Virus record (IMG/VR): IMGVR_UViG_3300021960_010323
Location: 1 to 42,684 of that record
Origin: a virus
Direction: 5' to 3' (one strand)
Length of the DNA stretch: 42,684 bases
Shown: positions 1 through 6,381 of the stretch, one piece after another
How the letters are laid out: each line of letters begins with the position of its first letter
Position numbering within the stretch: the stretch's first letter is position 1
Program-made: the position numbers and the translations under genes
Notes under the pieces: generated by a model
The model's database searches: none
Told to the model about the DNA's origin: nothing
What the model saw: only the letters and a program-made list of their open reading frames with translations

Positions 1-118
1 AAAATAATTAAAAAAAGTAGTTGATTTTTTAAAAAAAGGAGGGTTAAATTTTAATAATAAAATAATTAAAAAAAGTAGTTGATTTTTTAAAAAAAAGGGG
101 GTAAAATTTTTTAATAAT
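1..118. repeat. 58-bp tandem repeat, two copies, AT-rich
   Basis: Two imperfect copies begin at 1 and 59 with the same AAAATAATTAAAAAAAGTAG start, giving a 58-bp period. Each contains TTGATT followed after 17 bases by TTAAAT (copy 1) or TAAAAT (copy 2), so each reads as a plus-strand sigma-70-like promoter, although no plus-strand gene follows. The repeat is part of a 367-bp gene-free region together with the elements below. Confidence 0.8.
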
Positions 119-121
119 AAT

Positions 122-216
122 TATAATAATATTATAAAATTAACCCAAAAAATTATAATTTTATTATACTAATATTATTATAAAATTACCCACAAAAATT
201 ATAATATTATTATACA
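122..216. repeat. AT-rich direct repeat of about 46 bp, two copies
   Basis: Two imperfect copies share ATAAAATTA, then ACCCA or CCCA, then AAAATTATAAT, ending in TTATTATAC near 169 and 215. The stretch is nearly pure A+T apart from short CCC runs. It could be an easily melted element next to the iterons; that role is inference. Confidence 0.7.
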
Positions 217-243
217 ACTACTCTACCAACAAACAAACCTCAC

Positions 244-302
244 AAACGAGCAGCCGGTTTTGGCTCGTTTCCGTTTTGGCTCGTTTGGGGTTTGGCTCGT
301 TT
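244..302. repeat. Iteron-like array: three TTTGGCTCGTTT copies, 16-bp period
   Basis: The 12-mer TTTGGCTCGTTT occurs exactly at 259-270, 275-286 and 291-302, a strict 16-bp period with different 4-base spacers (CCGT, GGGG). An inverted half copy AAACGAGC lies at 244-251. This GC-richer array abuts about 220 bp of AT-rich repeats. That layout resembles iteron-type replication origins or a protein-binding array; no function can be assigned from sequence alone. Confidence 0.75.
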
Positions 303-367
303 TGAACAATACTTTTTTTGTTGATTTCTCTGTCAGAGATATAGACTCAGCTAGCTGACTAGCTGCC
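303..367. other. Rest of the gene-free left end: palindromes near gp55 stop
   Basis: This finishes the gene-free stretch 1-367. It contains the perfect 12-bp palindrome TCAGCTAGCTGA and, running over the gp55 stop codon, the hairpin GCTGCC-TTA-GGCAGC. The hairpin could end the gp55 transcript although no clear T-run follows it directly. I see no coding sequence. Confidence 0.5.
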
Positions 368-898
368 TTAGGCAGCCTGAATCTTATCACAGAGCTCTAG
401 ATATCTATTGCGCACTTTGTGGAGATTCTTAAAAGATGTCTCTGAAGCTATCTCGTCAAAGGTATATCCCTCTTTACGCATATCAAAGATCTTACGATCC
501 TCTGGTTGAAATTTGCTGATTTCTGCCTCGAGAAATATCGCTGTCTCATCGATGTCATATGTCTCTAGGCGAAACTCATGTACATCTATAGGCGTAGTAT
601 TATTAAGTCTCTTCCAGTTACTCTCAGCATATGTCTTCATATACGCGCGGATCCATAACCAAGCATATGTAGAGAACTTATAGCCTTTCTCTTGATACTT
701 CGTACCTTCGAATCTATTCCAAGCCTCTACAACACCCATAAAGCCTTGCTGAACAATATCATTATATTCATTATAATGGTTACGTGTCCACTTCTTAGCC
801 AGCTTATGGACCATACGTGTACACTGACGTACTGCCTGATCTACGTTTAATGGGTTATCTTTAAACTCAGTATGCTTAACTGTGAAAGTTTTTTTCAT
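368..898 (-). CDS. 55: Late sigma factor, gp55-like
   Basis: 176 residues, close to the 185 of T4 gp55. A sigma-70 region 2 lies at about residues 30-95, with the core-binding helix around EYNDIVQQGFMGVVEAWNRF and the FSTYAWLWIRAY segment typical of the -10 recognition helix. A region 4-like helix-turn-helix follows at about 135-170. In T4 this small sigma directs host RNA polymerase to TATAAATA late promoters with gp33 and the sliding clamp. TATAAATA-type motifs occur elsewhere in this window (19346, 27449), which fits. The start ATG at 898 has AGGAGAA just upstream, inside the end of the preceding tiny ORF. Assignment to gp55 rather than another phage sigma rests on size and context. Confidence 0.85.
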   Translation of the reverse strand: MKKTFTVKHTEFKDNPLNVDQAVRQCTRMVHKLAKKWTRNHYNEYNDIVQQGFMGVVEAWNRFEGTKYQEKGYKFSTYAWLWIRAYMKTYAESNWKRLNNTTPIDVHEFRLETYDIDETAIFLEAEISKFQPEDRKIFDMRKEGYTFDEIASETSFKNLHKVRNRYLELCDKIQAA

Positions 899-909
899 TA
901 CAAATTCTC

Positions 910-987
910 CTAAAGGAACATTAAAATTGGAAGTGATGACATCGCTAGTACAAACAAAATACCTGTTACATATTCACAAAAAGCCAT
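910..987 (-). CDS. 25-residue hydrophobic membrane peptide
   Basis: A tiny ORF starts MAFCEYVTGILFVLAM and continues hydrophobic to its end, so it would be a single membrane segment. GGAGAT lies 6 bases before the ATG, and the ATG overlaps the stop of the upstream gene in a TAATG junction. Its own stop codon (TAG) forms part of the AGGAG ribosome site of gp55. The coupling on both sides supports real translation. Function unknown. Confidence 0.55.
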   Translation of the reverse strand: MAFCEYVTGILFVLAMSSLPILMFL

Positions 988-1193
988 TATACGATCTCCG
1001 CTACAATTGAATCATTAAACTCTTCTACTGGCATAGACTTAACTGCACCATCAGAGTAGATAATGCCTACGTAGGAATCATCGCGATCTGTTACAGTAGC
1101 CTTGATAACCTCTCCGTTAAAGAGCTCTACAAGATACTGCTCGCCTGAGCGAAAGACTGAACAATCAATTAGCATTTCCTGAGTCGTAAACAT
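987..1193 (-). CDS. Hypothetical small protein
   Basis: 68 residues from the ATG at 1193; an upstream ATG at 1202 abuts the AGGAG motif with no spacer, so the second ATG (9-base spacing) is preferred. The sequence looks like a small beta-rich domain (YLVELFNGEVIKATVTDR, then YVGIIYSDGAVKSMPVEEF). It is the first gene after the promoter at 1226-1254 and is followed by the 25-residue membrane peptide and gp55, so the three likely share a transcript. No family recognised. Confidence 0.65.
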   Translation of the reverse strand: MFTTQEMLIDCSVFRSGEQYLVELFNGEVIKATVTDRDDSYVGIIYSDGAVKSMPVEEFNDSIVAEIV

Positions 1194-1225
1194 TTCTAAC
1201 ATCTCCTAATTTCTAATTATAATAT

Positions 1226-1254
1226 ATTGTAGTCTCTTTTGCGCCAAAGTGCAA
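1226..1254 (-). promoter_or_regulatory. Sigma-70-type promoter upstream of the gp55 group
   Basis: On the minus strand a -35 TTGCAC (1249-1254) and a -10 TACAAT (1226-1231) are separated by exactly 17 bases. The sequence AAAAGAGACTACAAT preceding and including the -10 is shared with promoters at 1673 and 16188. It lies directly after a terminator. Confidence 0.75.
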
Positions 1255-1255
1255 C

Positions 1256-1284
1256 TAAAAAAGGGCTTTTACCGCCCTTTTTTT
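1256..1284 (-). terminator. Rho-independent terminator
   Basis: GGGC-loop-GCCC hairpin followed on the minus strand by TTTTTT; the A and T tracts on both sides make it potentially bidirectional. It lies just after the stop of the 67-residue gene and immediately before the next promoter. Confidence 0.75.
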
Positions 1285-1285
1285 T

Positions 1286-1489
1286 CTAATGTCTGGCATG
1301 ATCCTGATCAGTGAATTGAGAAACACGATCAGGATCCGCTCTGTGTGAGAAGACAACAGTATCGTTATCTACATCAACATCACCGTACATACGATGATCA
1401 TGAGTCAGATGGATAAAGTCAGGTCTGCCCCAAACACGAACCGCAGCTTGATAATCATTATCATTTCGAAAACCAACAAAGTGCAGCAT
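1286..1489 (-). CDS. Hypothetical protein downstream of structured leader
   Basis: 67 residues, rich in His, Asp and Arg (for example FIHLTHDHRMYGDVDVDND). No family recognised. The start ATG is preceded by GAGGAGATATGTA, a strong ribosome site. The gene is monocistronic in appearance: promoter at 1673-1701, a 128-nt structured element, this gene, then a terminator at 1256-1284. That arrangement suggests its expression may depend on the RNA leader. Confidence 0.6.
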   Translation of the reverse strand: MLHFVGFRNDNDYQAAVRVWGRPDFIHLTHDHRMYGDVDVDNDTVVFSHRADPDRVSQFTDQDHARH

Positions 1490-1514
1490 TACATATCTCC
1501 TCTAAAAAACAATA

Positions 1515-1642
1515 AAACTACTTACTAGATACGCCCGAGCTAGTATCTTCAATCTCGAGCTCAGATTGAAACTAACATCCCTTTCGAGATAGTGCTTTTA
1601 GCTGATCAACGCCTCTACACGGACGTATCTAGTAAGTAGTTT
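1515..1642 (-). ncRNA. Structured RNA element with 19-bp closing stem (novel candidate)
   Basis: The ends 1515-1533 and 1624-1642 are perfectly complementary over 19 bases. Inside, on the minus strand, TTCAATCT and AGATTGAA form an 8-bp hairpin, and ATCTC-GAAA-GGGAT forms a hairpin with a GNRA tetraloop, which favours the minus strand as the RNA sense. A promoter lies 31-59 bases upstream and the ribosome site of the 67-residue gene lies just downstream. It could be a cis-regulatory leader or a stable processed RNA. It does not fold as a tRNA and I recognise no family. Confidence 0.6.
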
Positions 1643-1672
1643 AGAAATTTCCTTCTCTTCATTCTATAATTG

Positions 1673-1701
1673 ATTATAGTCTCTTTTTACAAATAAATCA
1701 A
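1673..1701 (-). promoter_or_regulatory. Sigma-70-type promoter upstream of structured RNA
   Basis: TTGATT (1696-1701), 17-base spacer, TATAAT (1673-1678) on the minus strand. The upstream TTTTTTAG and the AAAAGAGAC preceding the -10 match the promoter at 16188-16216. Transcription would begin about 20 bases before the long stem of the structured RNA. Confidence 0.8.
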
Positions 1702-1953
1702 CTAAAAAAGGGCTCTAAAAATGTAGTGTTAACAACGAGTTAGCATTTTTCTGCGCGAAGCTAAGTAAGTCATTGTATTACTTAGAGAAAATCCTTCATA
1801 CACCGCAAACTAAGGTCTACTTAACATCCAACGTTTCTTAGACGTCTTAGCATAGTCTCTCCTATGTTCTCCCATATTATCCTTATGTCTATGCATGTTT
1901 CTCTATAATATACATAACGTTTAACCACCATGACGGTATGTTTTTTTATACGT
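1702..1953 (-). other. Gene-poor stretch with hairpins and a possible basic micro-ORF
   Basis: CTAAGTAA and TTACTTAG (1761-1768 and 1778-1785) form a perfect 8-bp hairpin. AAAAATG and CATTTTT arms just upstream of CCCTTTTTT give an imperfect terminator-like structure near 1709-1755. A possible ORF at 1810-1896 (28 codons; 21 from an internal ATG with AAGGA upstream) is very basic, with a KTSKKRWMLSRP end. It may or may not be translated. Confidence 0.35.
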
Positions 1954-2376
1954 TTAAAATGGTATGTCTTGTAAGCATTCTACTTGTTTCATCTTATTAA
2001 TCATGTTATTCTCTCTATGCTCTGACCATCTACATATCTCTGTCATACCATCTAGCCATTTACCATTAGGATAATCTCTGCCTTCTTCTAGCCAGATATC
2101 CTTCTTATACATTCTGATAGATGTTTCTAGCTCTTCTGCTTGTTTATGATCATTAACGAATACTTCTATAGAGCATATTGTCTTTAAGTTAATAAGCCAT
2201 TTCTTTTGAGGAACTTTGAATTTACCATCTTTGTTATAATCTTCTCCTTCATAGCGATCTCCCCAACGGTTGATTCTATTTTCGATAAGATCTTCACAAC
2301 GGCCTGGTTTGAGTACCCATACCTTCTTACCATAGTTGAATACTTGTCCTCTATTGATATAGAATGTCATGAGCAT
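1954..2376 (-). CDS. Hypothetical protein, 140 residues
   Basis: Contains many charged and aromatic residues (KKVWVLKPGRCEDLIENRI, then RWGDRYEGEDYNKDGKF). No signal peptide or membrane segment, and no family recognised. The start at 2376 is the first ATG after an AAGAGAA motif; a second ATG lies two codons in. It follows the terminator at 2392-2417, so it probably has its own promoter or relies on read-through. Confidence 0.6.
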   Translation of the reverse strand: MLMTFYINRGQVFNYGKKVWVLKPGRCEDLIENRINRWGDRYEGEDYNKDGKFKVPQKKWLINLKTICSIEVFVNDHKQAEELETSIRMYKKDIWLEEGRDYPNGKWLDGMTEICRWSEHRENNMINKMKQVECLQDIPF

Positions 2377-2391
2377 TGTGTTATTCTCTTA

Positions 2392-2417
2392 AAAAAAGAA
2401 AGAGCCTGAATGGCTCT
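2392..2417 (-). terminator. Rho-independent terminator
   Basis: AGAGCC-ATTCA-GGCTCT hairpin followed on the minus strand by TTCTTTTTTT. It lies just after the 82-residue gene. Confidence 0.8.
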
Positions 2418-2435
2418 CTCTCTTGTTATATTATT

Positions 2436-2684
2436 TTATAGTGAGTAAGCAGTGACAGGATTAGATGATCCTGCGTATACTTTCTGACGGTTGAATTTAA
2501 TACCGTCTTGCTCCATTTCGAACATTCGCGTTTTGACCGAACTAGCGCCAGTAACATTAACGAGATGATCTTCTGTCATGGGATATGGTGAGGTAGTCAA
2601 GGCTAGAACAACATCGTATTTTACTGTACCGGGGTTGTAGCCAAAGATAGAAGCAAGCTTCTTCGCGTGTGTAGTCTTAATCAT
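2436..2684 (-). CDS. Hypothetical small protein, possible winged-helix
   Basis: 82 residues. The pattern KKLASIFGYNPGTVKYDVVL, then MTEDHLVNVTGASSVKTRMF, reads like helices of a small DNA-binding winged-helix fold with a C-terminal beta hairpin, but this is a judgement from pattern only. A terminator follows. No family recognised. Confidence 0.55.
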   Translation of the reverse strand: MIKTTHAKKLASIFGYNPGTVKYDVVLALTTSPYPMTEDHLVNVTGASSVKTRMFEMEQDGIKFNRQKVYAGSSNPVTAYSL

Positions 2685-2708
2685 ATTATATACATCCTTC
2701 TATGATAT

Positions 2709-2729
2709 AACAGAGAACCTCTCTCTGTT
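2709..2729 (-). terminator. Hairpin after the phosphomannomutase gene
   Basis: AACAGAGA-acctc-TCTCTGTT is a perfect 8-bp inverted repeat between the phosphomannomutase stop and the next gene. There is no T-run after it, so it may be an mRNA-end stabiliser rather than a terminator. Confidence 0.45.
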
Positions 2730-2754
2730 TCTTGTTAATATTATAAGACAATAA

Positions 2755-3468
2755 TTAGATTTTTTCTCTTCCGTCTATTTGTTTTAGAATCTTTTCTGTC
2801 TCTTGCCAATTTGATACCTGAAATACCATATTAGAAGAACTTTTATCTAAAATATTAGCTAATGGATAATCATTACCTCCAGGACCGGTTTTGTCACCGA
2901 AGAAGCAACATGTTCTGCCAGGGAAGTAATCTAAGACTTGACGCTTATCTTTATCTGTTTCAAAGATATCGATGCCTGTTTCGCCTCCGATAAGTGCAGT
3001 GACACCTTCGTAACGTTCATTGATTTGCTTAGCTATTCTGATTCTTTCATTATTCTGCATATCATAGATTCTATAATATGTACGTTCATCTAGATTTGCG
3101 TTGCGACCTACAATAGAGAAATTAACCGAACCAGGTCTGACTTCAATGTGATTGCCACAACGAATTTCAAAACCAGACAAAGATAATTCTAGTTCAAGAT
3201 AATTTTTAACCTCTTCAGGTAATGTCCAAGGTGAAGAGAATATCTCTTTTCCTTTTTGCCATACAGAATTACCAGAGCAGTTAAAGCTATATTCAGCTAA
3301 ATTGCATAATGTAGAACCTAGTTGCTCTTCTGTCTTAGAATAATCAGAACCTGTAACAATAGAACAATCGAAATATGAAAAAAAATCAATAAGATAATCT
3401 TCAAAATCTTTATCGATAGGTTGACGTGAATCGGTTAATGTACCGTCAACATCAAACAAATATATCAT
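2755..3468 (-). CDS. Phosphomannomutase, eukaryotic PMM-type HAD enzyme
   Basis: 237 residues, close to the roughly 246 of human PMM2. HAD motif I FDVDGTLT has the nucleophile and general acid aspartates D6 and D8. The substrate-binding signature EVRPGSVNFSIVGRNA is at 109-124, GGETGIDIFETDKDK follows at 161-175, and the metal-site motif GDKTGPGGND is at 191-200. These match the alpha-PMM family that interconverts mannose-6-phosphate and mannose-1-phosphate on the way to GDP-mannose, and differ from the bacterial ManB/AlgC fold. It is unusual in a T4-like phage. It could feed host surface glycan changes or sugar modification; neither is shown here. ATG preceded by AGGAGTTATT. Confidence 0.85.
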   Translation of the reverse strand: MIYLFDVDGTLTDSRQPIDKDFEDYLIDFFSYFDCSIVTGSDYSKTEEQLGSTLCNLAEYSFNCSGNSVWQKGKEIFSSPWTLPEEVKNYLELELSLSGFEIRCGNHIEVRPGSVNFSIVGRNANLDERTYYRIYDMQNNERIRIAKQINERYEGVTALIGGETGIDIFETDKDKRQVLDYFPGRTCCFFGDKTGPGGNDYPLANILDKSSSNMVFQVSNWQETEKILKQIDGREKI

Positions 3469-3476
3469 AATAACTC

Positions 3477-3527
3477 CTAATTATATTGAGGATTATTCCT
3501 TGAGATAATACCTCTTGCAATCTTCAT
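3477..3527 (-). CDS. Possible 16-residue micro-ORF
   Basis: A short frame MKIARGIISRNNPQYN ends in the TAGGAG that is the ribosome site of the phosphomannomutase gene, so it could be a translationally coupled leader peptide. Its own ribosome site is weak, and overlapping frames of similar length exist. Confidence 0.25.
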   Translation of the reverse strand: MKIARGIISRNNPQYN

Positions 3528-3540
3528 TGTCCATCTCTAT

Positions 3541-3741
3541 TCATTTAGAGCCTCCAATGTAACCACCAATAACACCAATTAATCCTGTTACTGACATCTT
3601 CATAAGAGTAATTACGCTCTCATCAACAGGCCTGTTCTCTTCTAACGCTACCCAATAATCACCTATAATAATAACACCTAATAATACTAACACACCAGTT
3701 GTTATTAGTAGTACTACAATATCTTTAAAATTCTTAATCAT
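3541..3741 (-). CDS. Small two-helix membrane protein
   Basis: 66 residues with hydrophobic segments at about 8-26 (IVVLLITTGVLVLLGVIII) and 50-64 (VTGLIGVIGGYIGG), separated by a charged loop. Two short membrane helices and a glycine-rich C-terminus are compatible with a holin-like protein, but there is no lysis gene beside it, so I do not assign that role. It overlaps the preceding zinc protein by 8 bases. Confidence 0.65.
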   Translation of the reverse strand: MIKNFKDIVVLLITTGVLVLLGVIIIGDYWVALEENRPVDESVITLMKMSVTGLIGVIGGYIGGSK

Positions 3742-4171
3742 TAAATGCTTCCTTTAATTTCTCTTGATTAGCTAACGTAATATTTAATTTTATATCACGT
3801 AACTTATCTACGTTACCGTTGTAAAATATATGCTTTAGTATTTCTTTAGGTAGCTTTTTTATTAGATCATCTTGACTATAGAGAGAAGGCATCTCAGACT
3901 TTATCCGAGACACAGAGAGCTTAGACCATAAACTTGGATGATATTCACGTATATAGGAATTAAAATGAGCGCTGTAACCACAGTTAAAGCAATGACAAAG
4001 AAACTCATTTTGCTTTCTAGCGACACCGAATCTAGCCTTTCTCAAATCCTTCTTCGAATCACCACAGACAAGACAAGACCATTTCCATTTAGTATTGTCT
4101 TTACTGCGTTCGAAGTTACGAACTTCTAATGCTATATCATTTATTATTTGTATTGTGTCTAAATAGCTCAT
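3734..4171 (-). CDS. Zinc-ribbon protein, primase CHC2-like
   Basis: 145 residues. Cysteine pairs CLVCGDSKKD (about 33-36) and CHCFNCGY (about 59-64) frame a basic stretch KARFGVARKQNEF, the layout of a DNA-primase zinc ribbon. There is no catalytic Toprim domain; a complete gp61-like primase is encoded at 31725-32594. It could be a detached nucleic-acid-binding zinc domain that helps replication or transcription. The C-terminal half is unassigned. Confidence 0.65.
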   Translation of the reverse strand: MSYLDTIQIINDIALEVRNFERSKDNTKWKWSCLVCGDSKKDLRKARFGVARKQNEFLCHCFNCGYSAHFNSYIREYHPSLWSKLSVSRIKSEMPSLYSQDDLIKKLPKEILKHIFYNGNVDKLRDIKLNITLANQEKLKEAFND

Positions 4172-4173
4172 GT

Positions 4174-4296
4174 TTAAACATAAGTTTTTCTTTGAAGATC
4201 CATTATATGTTTAGAAGCAATATCTGCAGCCCATTTATTATTTTCTGATTCTGCTTGTTCTTTCCATGCTAATAAAAGCTTGATTCTATATTGCAT
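4174..4296 (-). CDS. Small hypothetical protein, 40 residues
   Basis: Starts MQYRIKLLLAWKEQAESENN and is mostly helical in appearance. AAGGATACAAGA precedes the ATG. It overlaps the end of the upstream 63-residue gene by 11 bases. Function unknown. Confidence 0.55.
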   Translation of the reverse strand: MQYRIKLLLAWKEQAESENNKWAADIASKHIMDLQRKTYV

Positions 4297-4477
4297 TCTT
4301 GTATCCTTCTCTAACCAGCTGATCATATCTACTATTCGCTTCTTCTAAATTTACATTCTTAACAAATGAAGGATCTTTATATGTACCATTATACCAATAA
4401 GTAACAATAGCAGTTCCTTCATTTCTATTATAGATAAATTTAACTAGTTTTTGATCTTTTTTAAGTTTCATTTCCAT
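4286..4477 (-). CDS. Hypothetical protein, 63 residues
   Basis: Small basic/aromatic protein (KLVKFIYNRNEGTAIVTYWY, then a helical C-terminus). It overlaps the oxygenase gene by 17 bases. There is no recognisable family and the ribosome site is weak. Confidence 0.55.
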   Translation of the reverse strand: MEMKLKKDQKLVKFIYNRNEGTAIVTYWYNGTYKDPSFVKNVNLEEANSRYDQLVREGYKNAI

Positions 4478-5099
4478 CTTTATTTTTTTCTTCTAATGGT
4501 TTAGGACACCAAGATATCCATCCTGTAATAATATATTTTTCATACTCTTTATTAATTTCACCTTTATGAGTATGTGTCCAATCAGCTGGCCATATAATAG
4601 TAATACCTTTAGATGCACGTGTTGTCATTTTCTGATATAGAAAATCAGTACCGCCATTTTCTACATCATTAAGATATGTCATAAACACTGCAACTCTATG
4701 AGAAGCTGGTTCTGATATATGTCTTTCAAAATGCCATTGATAGTAACCTTCTGAAGGTTTATAGTGTTGTATTGTAACAGGCTCTTTTAAACCTACAGGA
4801 ATGTTTGAATTAAGAATAGAAAATTCTCTCATATAATCTTCAAAGCAATGCTGAATAAGTTTAAAATACGTTCCTATTACAGGTGAGTCGACTTCTTTAT
4901 CTGGAAGTAAAACAAGATCAGTAGACTTTTTAATATCTTCAGCAGTAGCAATTCCACTATCAGTTCTTATTTCACCTGGTTTTTTAAATTTATCAGGAGC
5001 TTTATTAAACACATCTACAATAGAATCGCATAGTTCTTCTTTAATCTTATAGACTCTAATAAAACCATTTTCGTCTATACCTTCAATTTTTTCAATCAT
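4461..5099 (-). CDS. 2-oxoglutarate/Fe(II) oxygenase, prolyl-4-hydroxylase-like
   Basis: 212 residues with a double-stranded beta-helix core in the C-terminal two thirds. The probable iron ligands are in YYQWHFERH (H-x-E rather than the commoner H-x-D) and the distal His in WTHTHKGE; the later lysine in EKYIITGW may hold 2-oxoglutarate. Such dioxygenases are common in marine T4-like phages, with substrates mostly unknown. It lies downstream of the deazaguanine cluster, so a DNA-base substrate is conceivable but not supported. The start lies directly after nine adenines, and a short ORF upstream in another frame runs into it. Confidence 0.8.
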   Translation of the reverse strand: MIEKIEGIDENGFIRVYKIKEELCDSIVDVFNKAPDKFKKPGEIRTDSGIATAEDIKKSTDLVLLPDKEVDSPVIGTYFKLIQHCFEDYMREFSILNSNIPVGLKEPVTIQHYKPSEGYYQWHFERHISEPASHRVAVFMTYLNDVENGGTDFLYQKMTTRASKGITIIWPADWTHTHKGEINKEYEKYIITGWISWCPKPLEEKNKDGNET

Positions 5100-5199
5100 T
5101 TTTTTTTCTCAAATATAAAAACATCTTAACATAAAAAGCAAATGATAGAGGATAATTACACGGGTCAGGTAATCTTGACTCACCAAAATAATCTATCAT
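5092..5199 (-). CDS. Small ORF upstream of oxygenase, joined by A9 tract
   Basis: 35 codons beginning MIDYFGESRLPDPCNYPLSF and ending across the A9 run at the oxygenase start. Its composition looks protein-like. The two frames differ by one base, so a slip or indel in A9 would fuse this segment to the oxygenase. It may be an independent small gene or the true N-terminal extension. Confidence 0.4.
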   Translation of the reverse strand: MIDYFGESRLPDPCNYPLSFAFYVKMFLYLRKKND

Positions 5200-5215
5200 T
5201 TTTCTTAATTGTTTA

Positions 5216-5407
5216 TCAGAAAGTCTCTCTGTATTCTTTATCCCATGACCTGCCATATTTTTTCATAATTCTCTTTTCATTGTCTGTCATTTGTAATAAT
5301 CTAATACGTTTATTCTTAATTCTTTCTTTTTCGGACATAGCTTTAATCTTGTTAGAAACTGTACCTACCATCCGTTGTTCATCTGAACTAAACCTACTCT
5401 TTCCCAT
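5216..5407 (-). CDS. Small basic hypothetical protein
   Basis: 63 residues, about a third Lys/Arg, mostly helical in pattern (KIKAMSEKERIKNKRIRLLQ). GGAG lies 7 bases before the ATG, inside the end of the MazG gene. No family recognised; composition is compatible with nucleic-acid binding. Confidence 0.6.
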   Translation of the reverse strand: MGKSRFSSDEQRMVGTVSNKIKAMSEKERIKNKRIRLLQMTDNEKRIMKKYGRSWDKEYRETF

Positions 5408-5761
5408 TTATTTCTCCAATTTACAGTTAGAAATATCTGCAGTATACCATTTAGCTTGAGCTTCTGGTGATTTATCTTTCTGCCACTTTTTAGTAGAAGG
5501 ATCATAAGCTCCTGTACGAGAAGAGATTTCTTTAATTACCTCATCCATTACTTTATCACCATCATAACCATATTTAGCCATTTCTCCATAGCAAAACACA
5601 ATCATATCTGCCATAGCATCGATACGTTCTTCTGTAGATTCAGCGGCTAAGAACTCACCACACTCTTCTACGATCATAGCTAAAAAACCATTACGATCTG
5701 GTTCGTTAAAAGTAATTAGTCGTTCATCAGACCAATCTTTAATTCTTGTAAAATTACTCAT
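5408..5761 (-). CDS. mazG: MazG-like NTP pyrophosphohydrolase
   Basis: 117 residues from ATG 5761, which overlaps the amidotransferase stop as ATGA; an upstream TTG frame start is less likely. The all-alpha MazG metal motif is visible as MIVEECGEFLAAES then EERIDAMADMIVF (EExxE...ExxD). Family members hydrolyse (d)NTPs to monophosphates. In marine phages MazG is common and was proposed to act on ppGpp or to sanitise dNTP pools. Immediately downstream of the deazaguanine genes it could remove unwanted nucleotides, which is inference. Confidence 0.85.
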   Translation of the reverse strand: MSNFTRIKDWSDERLITFNEPDRNGFLAMIVEECGEFLAAESTEERIDAMADMIVFCYGEMAKYGYDGDKVMDEVIKEISSRTGAYDPSTKKWQKDKSPEAQAKWYTADISNCKLEK

Positions 5762-6381
5762 CCTGCACTCCAATAAAATTTATTTTTTGTCTTAAATGTT
5801 CTTCTATCTTTAACCCAGCCATCACTTATATTATAAGAATAAAACTGACCGCTTTCTATACTTTCTGCTCCTTTAAACTTAGTAGAAGAGAAATCATGTC
5901 CGTTAATAAACATAGGACAGTTATCATTTCTAAAAAGATGAATTGAGGGATTATATTTACCATACCACAAACATGCAAATGAGCCATCTGCTTCTGATAG
6001 TATACCTTCAGGATCACCTGCATTTAGTAGATGTAATAACCATTTTGTATCCCATGACCATTCTTTATCCCAAGCATTTTGCCATATTTTAATTTGATAG
6101 TCTTTAATGATACCGTTATGCCATAGATAGTCACCCATATCGTTAGCAGGGTGAATAGAGTTTTCATCTTTACTATCTGTAGTAGGAGCTTGTACATGAC
6201 CAATATAGTAATAGTTATTATCTAAATCAATCTTAGGAAATTTACCAAAACCTTTATCTACAATAGCTACATTTTTTCTATCATAATAAGCAATAGAATA
6301 GCTATGAGAGCCTCTATAACTATTAAGCTCAGCTAATTCGTAAAACTTATCTTTATCATACGAGCCAAATATAGCACACAT
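5758..6381 (-). CDS. Class-II glutamine amidotransferase (GAT), partner of QueC
   Basis: 207 residues. It starts Met-Cys-Ala-Ile-Phe-Gly, so Cys2 is the N-terminal nucleophile after Met removal. Other class-II landmarks are YRGSHSYS (glutamine-binding Arg), GHVQAPT, LWHNGII (oxyanion-hole Asn-Gly) and DGSFACLW. There is no synthetase domain, so it must deliver ammonia to another protein. Its start overlaps the queC stop by one base. In archaea and in phage 9g a GAT domain is fused to QueC and linked to archaeosine-type (G+) chemistry; here the same pair is split. It could supply ammonia for QueC or amidate preQ0. Confidence 0.85.
   Translation of the reverse strand: MCAIFGSYDKDKFYELAELNSYRGSHSYSIAYYDRKNVAIVDKGFGKFPKIDLDNNYYYIGHVQAPTTDSKDENSIHPANDMGDYLWHNGIIKDYQIKIWQNAWDKEWSWDTKWLLHLLNAGDPEGILSEADGSFACLWYGKYNPSIHLFRNDNCPMFINGHDFSSTKFKGAESIESGQFYSYNISDGWVKDRRTFKTKNKFYWSAG

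Noticed and set aside
1-302. CRISPR array for the short repeats at the left end
   Set aside because: The repeat unit is 12 bases with 4-base spacers, far too short; no cas genes.
1515-1642. tRNA gene
   Set aside because: The 19-bp closing stem and 128-nt length do not fit a cloverleaf, and no CCA end or T-arm is seen.
3541-3741. Holin
   Set aside because: Two membrane helices fit, but no lysin or other lysis gene is adjacent, so the role is unsupported.
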